A DNA stretch of 38,845 nucleotides from SOIV01 sp964435925 (GTDB taxonomy: Bacteria; Acidobacteriota; Aminicenantia; Aminicenantales; Aminicenantaceae): assembly GCA_964435925.1 (NCBI GenBank), contig CAYTBG010000016.1:1-38845 (forward strand), read 5' to 3'. The translations under genes and the position numbers were made by a program. Shown here piece after piece: positions 22,327-29,900 of this stretch (position 1 is its first letter; every line of letters begins with the position of its first letter). The notes under the pieces were generated by a model. The model made no database searches. It saw only the letters and a list, made by a program, of their open reading frames with translations, and was not told where the DNA came from.

Positions 22327-24858
22327 ATGGGAATTGAATATTCGATCAAAGCCTGCCGGCTGTTAGGGCAGCTCTTCAGAAATCAAAAGATCTTTCGCCC
22401 CCGACGCGTCAAGCTCTACGACCCTGGCACTGAGCTTTTCTATGAAATCAGAGGCGTGGCTCCGGCAAGAACAGGTCAGTTCAAGCTAGAAGTGGAAAAG
22501 TTTGTCGGCGGCGGTTATGCTGGTCAGGTTTACAAGGTAAAAGTTTTCGCCGTTGAAACTCCTGAGGGGCCGCTTGAAGGTCTTGATATAGGTCATTCCT
22601 ATGCCATGAAAATTTTCATCCCTCCCACAGGCTTGGCAAAATTGTTCCGCAACATCATCTATGCTATTGCCTTTCAAGGACCATTTTCACTCCAGGTCAA
22701 TTCAGCTGCCGTCCGGGCAGGCGCATTATGGCAGAAGTTTATCCGGCGGGGAGCTAGAGTCAGAATCGGCTCTGAAGAGGCGGTCGTGGATATATTGGGC
22801 ACTTTCATTGACCCTGCACTCGGGAGCTGCGGAGAAATCAGTGAGTGGATAGAGGGGCGAATGTGGAGGTTCGAAGCTGATGACAATCTGGATGCCAGGC
22901 TTAAATGGAAAGTCGGAGATCCGGGAGACGAGCTGGGCTCTCCTGAGTATCGCGCTAAGCGAACCTTCTTAAAAAACCTTGTACAACTGATGCATGAAAT
23001 GGGAGCTTTTGAGCTCGCCCGTCAGTATGAATGGTGGACCTGCAAAAGCCAACCCAATGCTCTCAAGCGGCTCGCAAGTGATCCTGATCCAGATAAAGGG
23101 TATGTTGCTGTAGATTTTCGAGCAGGACTAGCTCTTCTTCCTTTTATTCCGATGAGTCCGACCGATTTCAAGCTTATTTTCCAAGGGATTGCCCGAGCCA
23201 GCTTTGTCCAGTTCGACCGCGGAAACATAGACAAGCTCCAGAATTTTGTGAACGCTAATTCTGAGGCTTTTGCCGACATGAATAAAGCTATGGAGGAACT
23301 CAAGGAAGCCGAAAAGCTTTACCGCGATTCCTTGCCTGACATCACCCACCATCACTTTAAATTGCTTTACAGCTTTAAACTGTGGTCATCAATCTTGAAG
23401 AGCAGCATAAAAGGTTGGCAAACCCGCAACATCATCGATGAGAAAACCTCGAATCGACTGCATAAGAAAAGATTCGCAACCTTAATTTTTTACTTCCTGG
23501 GACTCATACCCTTTTTGGGTAGTTTCTTGCGAAAGCTCTGGGGCCGAGAAGATTACCGTAAACATTATGGGCGTCTGCTGACGAGTTTAGATTATTTCCG
23601 CCGTGGGGTGCGAGCCCGCGTTGCTGAAACCCTTATTAACTGGCACCGGAGAGGACGTGTCGATGAGAAGCGCGCACAGAAGTTGAGTGAGCATCCTGCG
23701 AGATTTTTCGGACACTTGCCGCTTTCTGTCTTCCCGGCAAGGATGCACCGCTTTTTCTCTGATCGACGTTTCTTTTTTAAGTCGTTGGATTATATTTTTA
23801 TCAGACCCTTCCGTCTGTACTTTAAGGCCGAAGCTCGAGAGCGATGGCTGCGCGAAACAGTCTCCCGCGGACAAAAAAGCGGTATGCTGAACAAGCAGGA
23901 AGCAGAACACATCGAATCCCAAATAAAAGAACCTTTCATTCAGAAGTATCTTAAAAGCCTTGCTGTTCATGTTTGTACAGTTCCGGTAACCCAGATTGTT
24001 TCAGTCGCTGTGGCCTTTATCTACATCAAGTTACATCCAGAGCTTTCATGGCAGCAGGCAATGTTACACGGGGGTATAATTCTGGGGCTTTTCCAGGTAA
24101 CGCCTGTTTCTCCTGGCTCACTTGTTAGAGGACTGTATGTGTCCTTTCTTATTTTGCGCGAGCGAAACTTCAAGGACTATAGCATTGCCTTCTCCCTGGG
24201 TTTCCTCAAATATATCGGTTACCTTGCTTTTCCTATCCAGATGGCTTACCGCTACCCGGAACTTGCCCGCTTCATGGCCGGCCACTGGGCGACAGGAGCT
24301 GTGCATATTGTCCCTGTTTTCGGAGAGAGAGGAGCGCTCCTGGAGCATGTAATTTTTGATCTTTTTTACAACTATCCTTTGAATATCCGCCGACGAATTC
24401 ACCAACGCAGGGAACTCCGCGCTTCCTTAAAGCCAAGAGCCTGGCATGTCCCGTTATGCATGTTTGTTGGCGCTCTTGTGCTGGCACTTTCCGATGTCGT
24501 TTATTTCAATTTGACCGGGCTTATTCCCACATTAGGAGATATTTGGTGGCTGGCTATATGGGTACCTATTTTTTCAGCTGGAGCGGTGGCTGCTTTCGCA
24601 GGCGGGGCTTCTCTTTCGAAGCGAGTGAAAATGGGTGCAGTATGCGGAGCCCTGATCGGGCTTCTTTATGCAGCTTCTAACACGCTCCTGGACAATTTCT
24701 TGGCTCAAGAGGGAGGAGAGTTGTTACTTGTATCTCAACATCTCCTAGGCCAGATTGGACTGACAGCGCTCTGGAGAATTTTTTTATTCACGATTTTGGC
24801 CATAATAGGAGTATTTATAGCCGAGACAAGACCATTAAAACCAACATCATCAATTTAA
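22327..24858 (+). CDS. Unrecognised 843-residue protein: kinase-like N-terminal part, multi-pass membrane C-terminal part
   Basis: I do not recognise this family. Residues about 57-100 look like the N-lobe of a protein-kinase/APH fold: VEKFVGGGYAGQVYKV resembles a glycine-rich loop, and AMKIF places Lys95 where the ATP-binding Lys would be. SQPNALKR (about 241-248) and VAVDFRAG (260-266) resemble a degenerate catalytic loop and a DFG-like motif; the usual catalytic Asp is not visible, so it may be a pseudokinase or an atypical kinase. A middle basic region (about 320-540) has one hydrophobic segment (FYFLGLIPFLG). The last ~300 residues have at least seven hydrophobic stretches, including SPGSLVRG between helices and Ala/Gly-rich helices near the C-terminus. 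CGN arginine codons appear more common than in neighbours. It follows manC by 11 nt, suggesting an envelope-glycan role, as inference only. Confidence 0.7.
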   Translation: MGIEYSIKACRLLGQLFRNQKIFRPRRVKLYDPGTELFYEIRGVAPARTGQFKLEVEKFVGGGYAGQVYKVKVFAVETPEGPLEGLDIGHSYAMKIFIPPTGLAKLFRNIIYAIAFQGPFSLQVNSAAVRAGALWQKFIRRGARVRIGSEEAVVDILGTFIDPALGSCGEISEWIEGRMWRFEADDNLDARLKWKVGDPGDELGSPEYRAKRTFLKNLVQLMHEMGAFELARQYEWWTCKSQPNALKRLASDPDPDKGYVAVDFRAGLALLPFIPMSPTDFKLIFQGIARASFVQFDRGNIDKLQNFVNANSEAFADMNKAMEELKEAEKLYRDSLPDITHHHFKLLYSFKLWSSILKSSIKGWQTRNIIDEKTSNRLHKKRFATLIFYFLGLIPFLGSFLRKLWGREDYRKHYGRLLTSLDYFRRGVRARVAETLINWHRRGRVDEKRAQKLSEHPARFFGHLPLSVFPARMHRFFSDRRFFFKSLDYIFIRPFRLYFKAEARERWLRETVSRGQKSGMLNKQEAEHIESQIKEPFIQKYLKSLAVHVCTVPVTQIVSVAVAFIYIKLHPELSWQQAMLHGGIILGLFQVTPVSPGSLVRGLYVSFLILRERNFKDYSIAFSLGFLKYIGYLAFPIQMAYRYPELARFMAGHWATGAVHIVPVFGERGALLEHVIFDLFYNYPLNIRRRIHQRRELRASLKPRAWHVPLCMFVGALVLALSDVVYFNLTGLIPTLGDIWWLAIWVPIFSAGAVAAFAGGASLSKRVKMGAVCGALIGLLYAASNTLLDNFLAQEGGELLLVSQHLLGQIGLTALWRIFLFTILAIIGVFIAETRPLKPTSSI

Positions 24859-25003
24859 GTAATTAATAGAAAAAATTAAAATAATTTAGCGACTTCTGCA
24901 GCCTGCGCGTGTTTATTGACTGACTCAAATTCTTTATCGCCATGACTTCTAGTTGCCTGTTAGAAGCATCTCCATATCCGTTATAACTCATTGCTAAAGC
25001 ATA

Positions 25004-25184
25004 GGTTTTGGGAAATAGCCGCAGCGACCATTGAAGATTTAGCCTTCGGAATTCGCTCTTCGAGGGAACCCGACAGAGTCGGGCGGCGAGTATGTTTGAG
25101 CGACGCGAGTTACGCAGCCGCCGAGAAGAGCGAATGGAGAATGGCGTTAAAAATCTGAAGGGAGCCAGGCTATTTCCCAAAACC
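25004..25184 (+). repeat. 142-nt conserved element, copy B, between perfect 17-bp inverted arms
   Basis: The core 25021-25162 is the second copy of 9507-9648. The arms are GGTTTTGGGAAATAGCC (25004-25020) and its exact reverse complement (25168-25184), unrelated in sequence to the arms of copy A. Inside, ATTCGCTCTTC pairs perfectly with GAAGAGCGAAT over 11 bp, CCCGAC-AGA-GTCGGG forms a 6-bp hairpin, and CGGCG faces CGCCG. It lies 146 nt after the unknown membrane gene and upstream of the GWxTD gene promoter, in the same orientation relative to its neighbours as copy A. The rest of the 425-bp gap (24859-25003) holds only a short CTTCTA/TAGAAG hairpin (about 24945-24966) that I can see. Confidence 0.78.
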
Positions 25185-25230
25185 TTTTCTAATAACGGAA
25201 TTGGAAATGCTTACCTGAGCAGTGAGAAAT

Positions 25231-25259
25231 TTGAAACTCTTTCATACTTGTGCTATTTT
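25231..25259 (+). promoter_or_regulatory. Promoter of the first GWxTD gene
   Basis: TTGAAA (25231-25236), 17 nt, then TATTTT (25254-25259), 24 nt before the ATG. AGAGAAGAG lies just before the start as a weak ribosome-binding site. Confidence 0.55.
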
Positions 25260-25283
25260 TAAATAGTAGAGAAGAGTTTAAGC

Positions 25284-27326
25284 ATGAAGAAGAATTTTAT
25301 TTTCTTATTTATTTTCCTCCTGATTGCTCCGCATCTTACACCTGAAGAAAAACTCTTGCCAGAACATAAGAACTGGCTGGAGCTTGTGGATCCCATTATC
25401 ACCAAAACAGAAAAAGAAGTTTTTTTTAAACTGAAGACAAGACAGGAAAGAAACAAATTCATCCAGCTTTTTTGGAAAAGACGAGACCCTTTGCCAGAGA
25501 CAAGCGAAAATGAATTTTTAAAAGAGTACATGAAGCAAGTTAGTTATGCTGATCTCAATTTTGGCCGTGGAACTTCAAAAAAGGGCAGTCAGACTGAAAG
25601 AGGCCATTTTTATCTTCTTCTTGGTCCTCCTCTTGAAAGACACATTTATGCGACGAGCTCCGAGCTTTGGCCCCTTGAACTATGGTATTACAAAGGAGAG
25701 CAGGAGTATGGCCTTCCTCCCTATTTTTATCTAATCTTCTATCAGCCTCAAGGATTGGGTGAGTACCGCCTTTACTATCCTGGGATAGAAGGGCCGGAAA
25801 AGCTGGTCATACCCTCAGGGGCCCAGACGTTGACTCGAACGACTGCCTACCAGGCAATGAAAGCAATATCAGGAGAACTAGCCAGTGCATCTCTCACTTA
25901 TCTTCCAGGAGATTCAACTTTTGGGATGAGTTCCTTTTCCTCGAATATCATTATTTCCAACGCTTATTCTCTGGCAGAAAAGAAATTCTCTGATGCCTAT
26001 GCTCGCTCCTTTTTATACTACAAAGACCATATCGACGTAGACTACACGCATAATTTTGTGCAGAGCAGCTCCAAGGTTAAAGTCTTCAAGAATGGTGATC
26101 AATTTTATATCCATTGGACTCTGGAGCCGAAAAAGATCAATTTCGCCTCTTACCAAGGAAAATATTATTCTACTTTTCAACTTAATCTAAGGATTGAAGA
26201 TATCCAGGGAAACCTTGTTCTGGAAAAAGAAGAGGAGATTCCTATCCAGATCACTCCGGAACAATACAAGCAGTATGAACGCCAGCTTTTCGCTCTTCAA
26301 GACCTCCTGCCGGTCATCCCAGGGAATTTTAAGCTCTTTTTCTTGCTCAAGAGCAAAACAGCTAAAGATTTCACCTCGTTTGAGACTGAGGTCTTAATTC
26401 CTCAAGAACAAAGTAGCCCTTTTCTCAGCAATCTGATACTTTACCATTCTTCAGAAGAGGTCAAAGAAGGGCAGAAAAGAAAGCTTAAAGCATTTGCCTT
26501 TGGCGGAAAGCAATATATTATTAACGCCCAGAACAATTTCCTTCCTCAAGAGGAAATAGGCCTTTACTGTCAGGTTCACAACCTGGAGGAAAAAAGCAAG
26601 AAGTCGCTTTTAATCGAAATACTTCCGATGAATGTTGAGACACCTATCCAAAGCTATAAAAAATCTTTGAGTAAAGTTTTAACTCCTGATGGCAATGGAA
26701 TAGATGTTGGCTCCTTTTCTCCTTCTTCTCTAACACCTGGGTACTACCGTCTCCGGGCCTCTCTCCTTGATGAAGAGGGGGAGAAGATTCTGACGGAAAG
26801 AGAAAATTTCATTCTCCTTTCCCAGCCCTATCCTGTTATCCCCTGGACCTATTCTAAAATGCACACCTTTCCCAGCTCAGAACAGCTTTATACGTTAGCT
26901 TCCCAGTATTTTATGACCAGCAAGTACAAGCTTGCCCGGAACTTACTCGCGCAAGCTCTCAAACTGAGGGATGAACCTAAAACCAGGCTTTTGTGGGCAA
27001 AATCTCTTTATGCCCTCAAGCAGTATAAAGATTCTCTTACAGTTGTCTTCCCCGTCTATCATGCTGCTCAGAACAGAGAAGCAGCTAAAATCATTGCTGT
27101 AAACTATGCAGGTCTCGAAGATTGGACGACAGCTCTTGTCTATTTAGAAAAGCTTATGGAGCAGGCAGCAGAGATCGAGGTCCTAAACCTGGCTGCTGAA
27201 TGCTATTTAAACTTAAACCAGCCTGAGAAAGCGCTGCCTCTTCTTCAAAAATCTCTAGAGCTAAATCCCAATCAGGCGAGAATCAAGGAGCTTGAAGTAA
27301 AAACAAAAAAACATCTGGAAAACTAG
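25284..27326 (+). CDS. Secreted GWxTD-family protein with C-terminal TPR repeats
   Basis: The 680 residues begin with a signal peptide (MKKNFIFLFIFLLIAPHL). The GWxTD-family N-terminal domain follows (about 25-175): LFWKRRDPLPETSENEF, then GSQTERGHFYLLLGPP, then WPLELWYYKG. The family name motif is altered to G101-S-Q-T-E, without Trp. Residues about 180-520 are probably beta-sandwich-like; from about 530 there are tetratricopeptide-type helices (KYKLARNLLAQALKL, QPEKALPLLQKSLELNP). The molecular role of GWxTD proteins is unknown; they are exported and common in Acidobacteria-like genomes. It leads a cluster with a TPR protein, a second GWxTD protein and a sulfatase-fold protein. Confidence 0.82.
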   Translation: MKKNFIFLFIFLLIAPHLTPEEKLLPEHKNWLELVDPIITKTEKEVFFKLKTRQERNKFIQLFWKRRDPLPETSENEFLKEYMKQVSYADLNFGRGTSKKGSQTERGHFYLLLGPPLERHIYATSSELWPLELWYYKGEQEYGLPPYFYLIFYQPQGLGEYRLYYPGIEGPEKLVIPSGAQTLTRTTAYQAMKAISGELASASLTYLPGDSTFGMSSFSSNIIISNAYSLAEKKFSDAYARSFLYYKDHIDVDYTHNFVQSSSKVKVFKNGDQFYIHWTLEPKKINFASYQGKYYSTFQLNLRIEDIQGNLVLEKEEEIPIQITPEQYKQYERQLFALQDLLPVIPGNFKLFFLLKSKTAKDFTSFETEVLIPQEQSSPFLSNLILYHSSEEVKEGQKRKLKAFAFGGKQYIINAQNNFLPQEEIGLYCQVHNLEEKSKKSLLIEILPMNVETPIQSYKKSLSKVLTPDGNGIDVGSFSPSSLTPGYYRLRASLLDEEGEKILTERENFILLSQPYPVIPWTYSKMHTFPSSEQLYTLASQYFMTSKYKLARNLLAQALKLRDEPKTRLLWAKSLYALKQYKDSLTVVFPVYHAAQNREAAKIIAVNYAGLEDWTTALVYLEKLMEQAAEIEVLNLAAECYLNLNQPEKALPLLQKSLELNPNQARIKELEVKTKKHLEN

Positions 27327-27337
27327 CCAGATTTTTC
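27313..27337 (+). terminator. Weak intrinsic terminator candidate
   Basis: ATCTGG (27313-27318) and CCAGAT (27327-27332) form a 6-bp stem with an 8-nt loop, followed by TTTTC. It overlaps the stop of the first GWxTD gene. The stem is short, so readthrough into the next gene is likely. Confidence 0.35.
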
Positions 27338-27404
27338 ATACATTAATAATTGATAAAAAAGCTAATTATAAAAAGAGAGATATGAGACAATTAGGGAGGA
27401 GACG

Positions 27405-28319
27405 TTGATAAAAAAATCGATAATTTTATCCTGCTTAATTTGTTTGCTTCTGTCAAATCTCTGGCCTTCAGTTCAAGGGAAGATTGAAGGAACCGTCACT
27501 GACAGCAGCGGTAATCCTCTGGAGAAAGTGACAATCACAATTACTTCGCTAAAAACCTCAACCGGCCATATTAACATCAAAACAGACAGAAAAGGTAAAT
27601 TTGTTCAAATCGGACTCTGGCCAGGACGTTATCAGGTAGGCCTTAAAAAATCAGGCTATCTCCCCGTTTCTTACGAAGTGAAGGTGAGTATTGCAGAATC
27701 AACCAAATTAGAAGTCAAAATGGAGAAAGCTGAGGAGGCCATCGAACGAAGCCTGTCCAAGGCGGACAGTTTATTTCTTAAAGGATACAAGCTTTATGAA
27801 CAAAGCAATTATGAGGAGGCTGTCCAAGCTTATGAGGAGGCAACAAAACTCAGCTCAACTCAGTGGGGTTACTTTTTCAACCTGGGCCTGGCTTACAAAA
27901 AACTTGGCAAGACAGAAGAAGCAGTGGCGGCCTTTCGGAAGGCTGTAGAACTCAATCCAGAGAGCTTCAGCAGTAATAAAGAGTTGGGAGAGGTTTTAGG
28001 CAAAAGCGAAAGCTACGAAGAAGCAAAAGTTTATTACGAGAGAGCAATAGAGCTAAGCCCGGATGAGCCGGATGCTTTCTATAATCTTGGGGTGTGTTTG
28101 ACGAACCTGGGTGAACCCGTTGAGGCTCTGACTGCCTTTCTGAAAGCAGTGGAGATTAAGGAAGACTACGTTGAAGCTTATTACCAGATTGGAACAATTT
28201 ATATCGGTCAAAACAGGACTGAAGAGGCAGTGATAAGTTTAGAAAAATTCCTGGAATTGGCTCCGGAACATGAAAAAGCAAGCATAGCTAAACAATTACT
28301 TGATTATTTAAAAAAATAG
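27405..28319 (+). CDS. Secreted carboxypeptidase-regulatory-like domain + TPR protein
   Basis: The 304 residues have a signal peptide (IKKSIILSCLICLLLSNLWPSVQG). A carboxypeptidase regulatory-like beta domain follows (about 26-105: KIEGTVTDSSGNPLEKVTITI, GLWPGRYQVGLKKSGYLP). Four to five TPRs occupy about 120-304 (SNYEEAVQAYEEATKL, GKTEEAVAAFRKAVELNPES, ESYEEAKVYYERAIELSPDEP, GEPVEALTAFLKAVEI, NRTEEAVISLEKFLELAPEH). The start is TTG, supported by a strong AGGGAGGA at 27393-27400. It is probably a periplasmic interaction scaffold; the partner is unknown. The second GWxTD gene starts 12 nt after the stop. A fragment resembling its last codons recurs at 29817. Confidence 0.85.
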   Translation: MIKKSIILSCLICLLLSNLWPSVQGKIEGTVTDSSGNPLEKVTITITSLKTSTGHINIKTDRKGKFVQIGLWPGRYQVGLKKSGYLPVSYEVKVSIAESTKLEVKMEKAEEAIERSLSKADSLFLKGYKLYEQSNYEEAVQAYEEATKLSSTQWGYFFNLGLAYKKLGKTEEAVAAFRKAVELNPESFSSNKELGEVLGKSESYEEAKVYYERAIELSPDEPDAFYNLGVCLTNLGEPVEALTAFLKAVEIKEDYVEAYYQIGTIYIGQNRTEEAVISLEKFLELAPEHEKASIAKQLLDYLKK

Positions 28320-28331
28320 GAAGGAATAAAA

Positions 28332-29789
28332 ATGAACAAGAAGCATTTTATATTCATCTTCCTCCTGGTATTTTTAGTTTCTCTAAATTTGTCAGCTAAA
28401 AAGAAAGACAAGTACGAGAAATGGATAGATGAAGTGAATCCTATCATAGCTGACGCTGAAAAAGCCGAATTTAAAAAATTAAAAAAAGAAAAAGAAAAGG
28501 AGTTTTTTATCAAGCTTTTCTGGGCAAAAAGAGATCCCACACCTCAAACAGAAAAAAACGAGCTTAAAGAAGAATTTTACAAACGCCTGAGTCATGTAAA
28601 AAAAGCTTATATTTATGGCTACAAAAACGGGGCTGCAACGGACATGGGGAAAGCGTATCTTTATTTTGGGAAGCCTAAAGTCTTTCACCCGGGTGCGTCT
28701 GCTTCTGGCACTGACCAGACTCCTCCTCGAGATATCTCACCTTCTCAGCACACTCAAAGAGATTTCCCTCCACAAATGTGGATTTATCCAACTCTACCAT
28801 GGATGAATATTCCAAAAGAAGGGTTCCATCTTATCTTCTCTCATGATGGAGTCGGGTATGTCCTTGACCGTGAGAAGACCGAAACCAGAGCGATGCAAGC
28901 TTTTTTTGCCTATCCAGAAAAAATTTTGTTTTTCCCGGATCTAAAAGAACTGCCTAAAACAAGAAAAATCATAACATTCTCCCCTGAATCATTTGAAGGA
29001 AAGCTGATTCAAAAGCTAAAGTCCGCTCAAGAAGATATTATTCAGATTCCTTTTGAAAAAAAGACAATATTCACTAAGGCTAAAAATAAAAGCAGCTTTT
29101 TGACTATTCTTCTAAAAATTGATCCAGCAGAGAGGAAAGAGATAATCGAAAATAAATTAAGTTTTTTCGGCAGGGTCGAATCAGAATCCTATTTCTATGA
29201 TTTCAGCGAGGAAAAAACTCCGCTTAAGGAGAAAGACTATTTTATCTCCCAGGTCGGTCTTCCTCTCAGGCCAGGAGAATACAAACTATTTCTCGGTTTC
29301 TGCTCCCCCGATAAAAAAACATATTCAATAAAGGCAGACAACATTGAAGTCCCCGATTTCTGGACACAAGAGCTTGCTTTCTCATCTTTGCTTGTTTCTT
29401 CCCAGGTTCGGGAAGTGACAGCAGAGGCCAAAAAAGAAGAATTTGATGTTTTCTCTCTGGGCCGCTATTCTCTTCTGCCGCTCTATGGCCAGGAGTACAC
29501 CAAAGAGGAATCTCTGAATATATTTTATTATATCTATAATCCCGCGGTAGATGAAAATCAGAACTGTTCCCTCACGATTGAACTGGAGCTTCAATCGGGA
29601 GAAAAGAAATTCAAGCTGAATCCTCAAAAAAGACAAAGAAAAGTAGGCGAAGAGGGAGCCATACTGGAAGGCCACCAAATCCCACTATCTGCTCTTCCAG
29701 AATCGGGTGAATATCAGTTGATAGTGAAAGTGACCGATGAAATAGCTAAAAAAACTGTCAGCAAAAAAGTGAAGTTCGTTCTCCTTTAA
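28332..29789 (+). CDS. Second secreted GWxTD-family protein, without TPRs
   Basis: The 485 residues start with a signal peptide (MNKKHFIFIFLLVFLVSLNLSA) and share the GWxTD domain architecture of the gene at 25284: WIDEVNPIIADAEKAEFKKL, KLFWAKRDPTPQTEKNELKEEFYKR, then G100-A-A-T-D104 and KAYLYFGKP. As in the first protein the Trp of the name motif is missing, but T and D are kept. The C-terminal ~250 residues look beta-rich (LRPGEYKLFLGF, LPESGEYQLIVKVTD). It has no TPR domain of its own, and the TPR protein immediately upstream may serve that role. AAGGAAT precedes the ATG. An 8-bp AT-rich hairpin (29797-29817) follows the stop. Confidence 0.8.
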   Translation: MNKKHFIFIFLLVFLVSLNLSAKKKDKYEKWIDEVNPIIADAEKAEFKKLKKEKEKEFFIKLFWAKRDPTPQTEKNELKEEFYKRLSHVKKAYIYGYKNGAATDMGKAYLYFGKPKVFHPGASASGTDQTPPRDISPSQHTQRDFPPQMWIYPTLPWMNIPKEGFHLIFSHDGVGYVLDREKTETRAMQAFFAYPEKILFFPDLKELPKTRKIITFSPESFEGKLIQKLKSAQEDIIQIPFEKKTIFTKAKNKSSFLTILLKIDPAERKEIIENKLSFFGRVESESYFYDFSEEKTPLKEKDYFISQVGLPLRPGEYKLFLGFCSPDKKTYSIKADNIEVPDFWTQELAFSSLLVSSQVREVTAEAKKEEFDVFSLGRYSLLPLYGQEYTKEESLNIFYYIYNPAVDENQNCSLTIELELQSGEKKFKLNPQKRQRKVGEEGAILEGHQIPLSALPESGEYQLIVKVTDEIAKKTVSKKVKFVLL

Positions 29790-29816
29790 TATTAAGACTC
29801 TTTATTCTTTAAAGAG

Positions 29817-29900
29817 TTTGGAAAATTTCTGGAATTAGCACCCGAACACGAAAAGGTAAATATTGCCAAAAAATTTCTTGAGTATTTGAAGAAAAACTGA
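29817..29900 (+). pseudogene. 3' remnant of a second TPR gene
   Basis: Read in phase with 29817, the sequence encodes GKFLELAPEHEKVNIAKKFLEYLKKN followed by TGA. This aligns with the last residues of the TPR protein at 27405 (EKFLELAPEHEKASIAKQLLDYLKK). Most differences are third-position and silent, so it derives from a related but diverged functional gene rather than a fresh copy. There is a TAA at 29793 just upstream in frame and no start. The TGA abuts the ATG of the sulfatase-fold gene directly. Confidence 0.75.
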
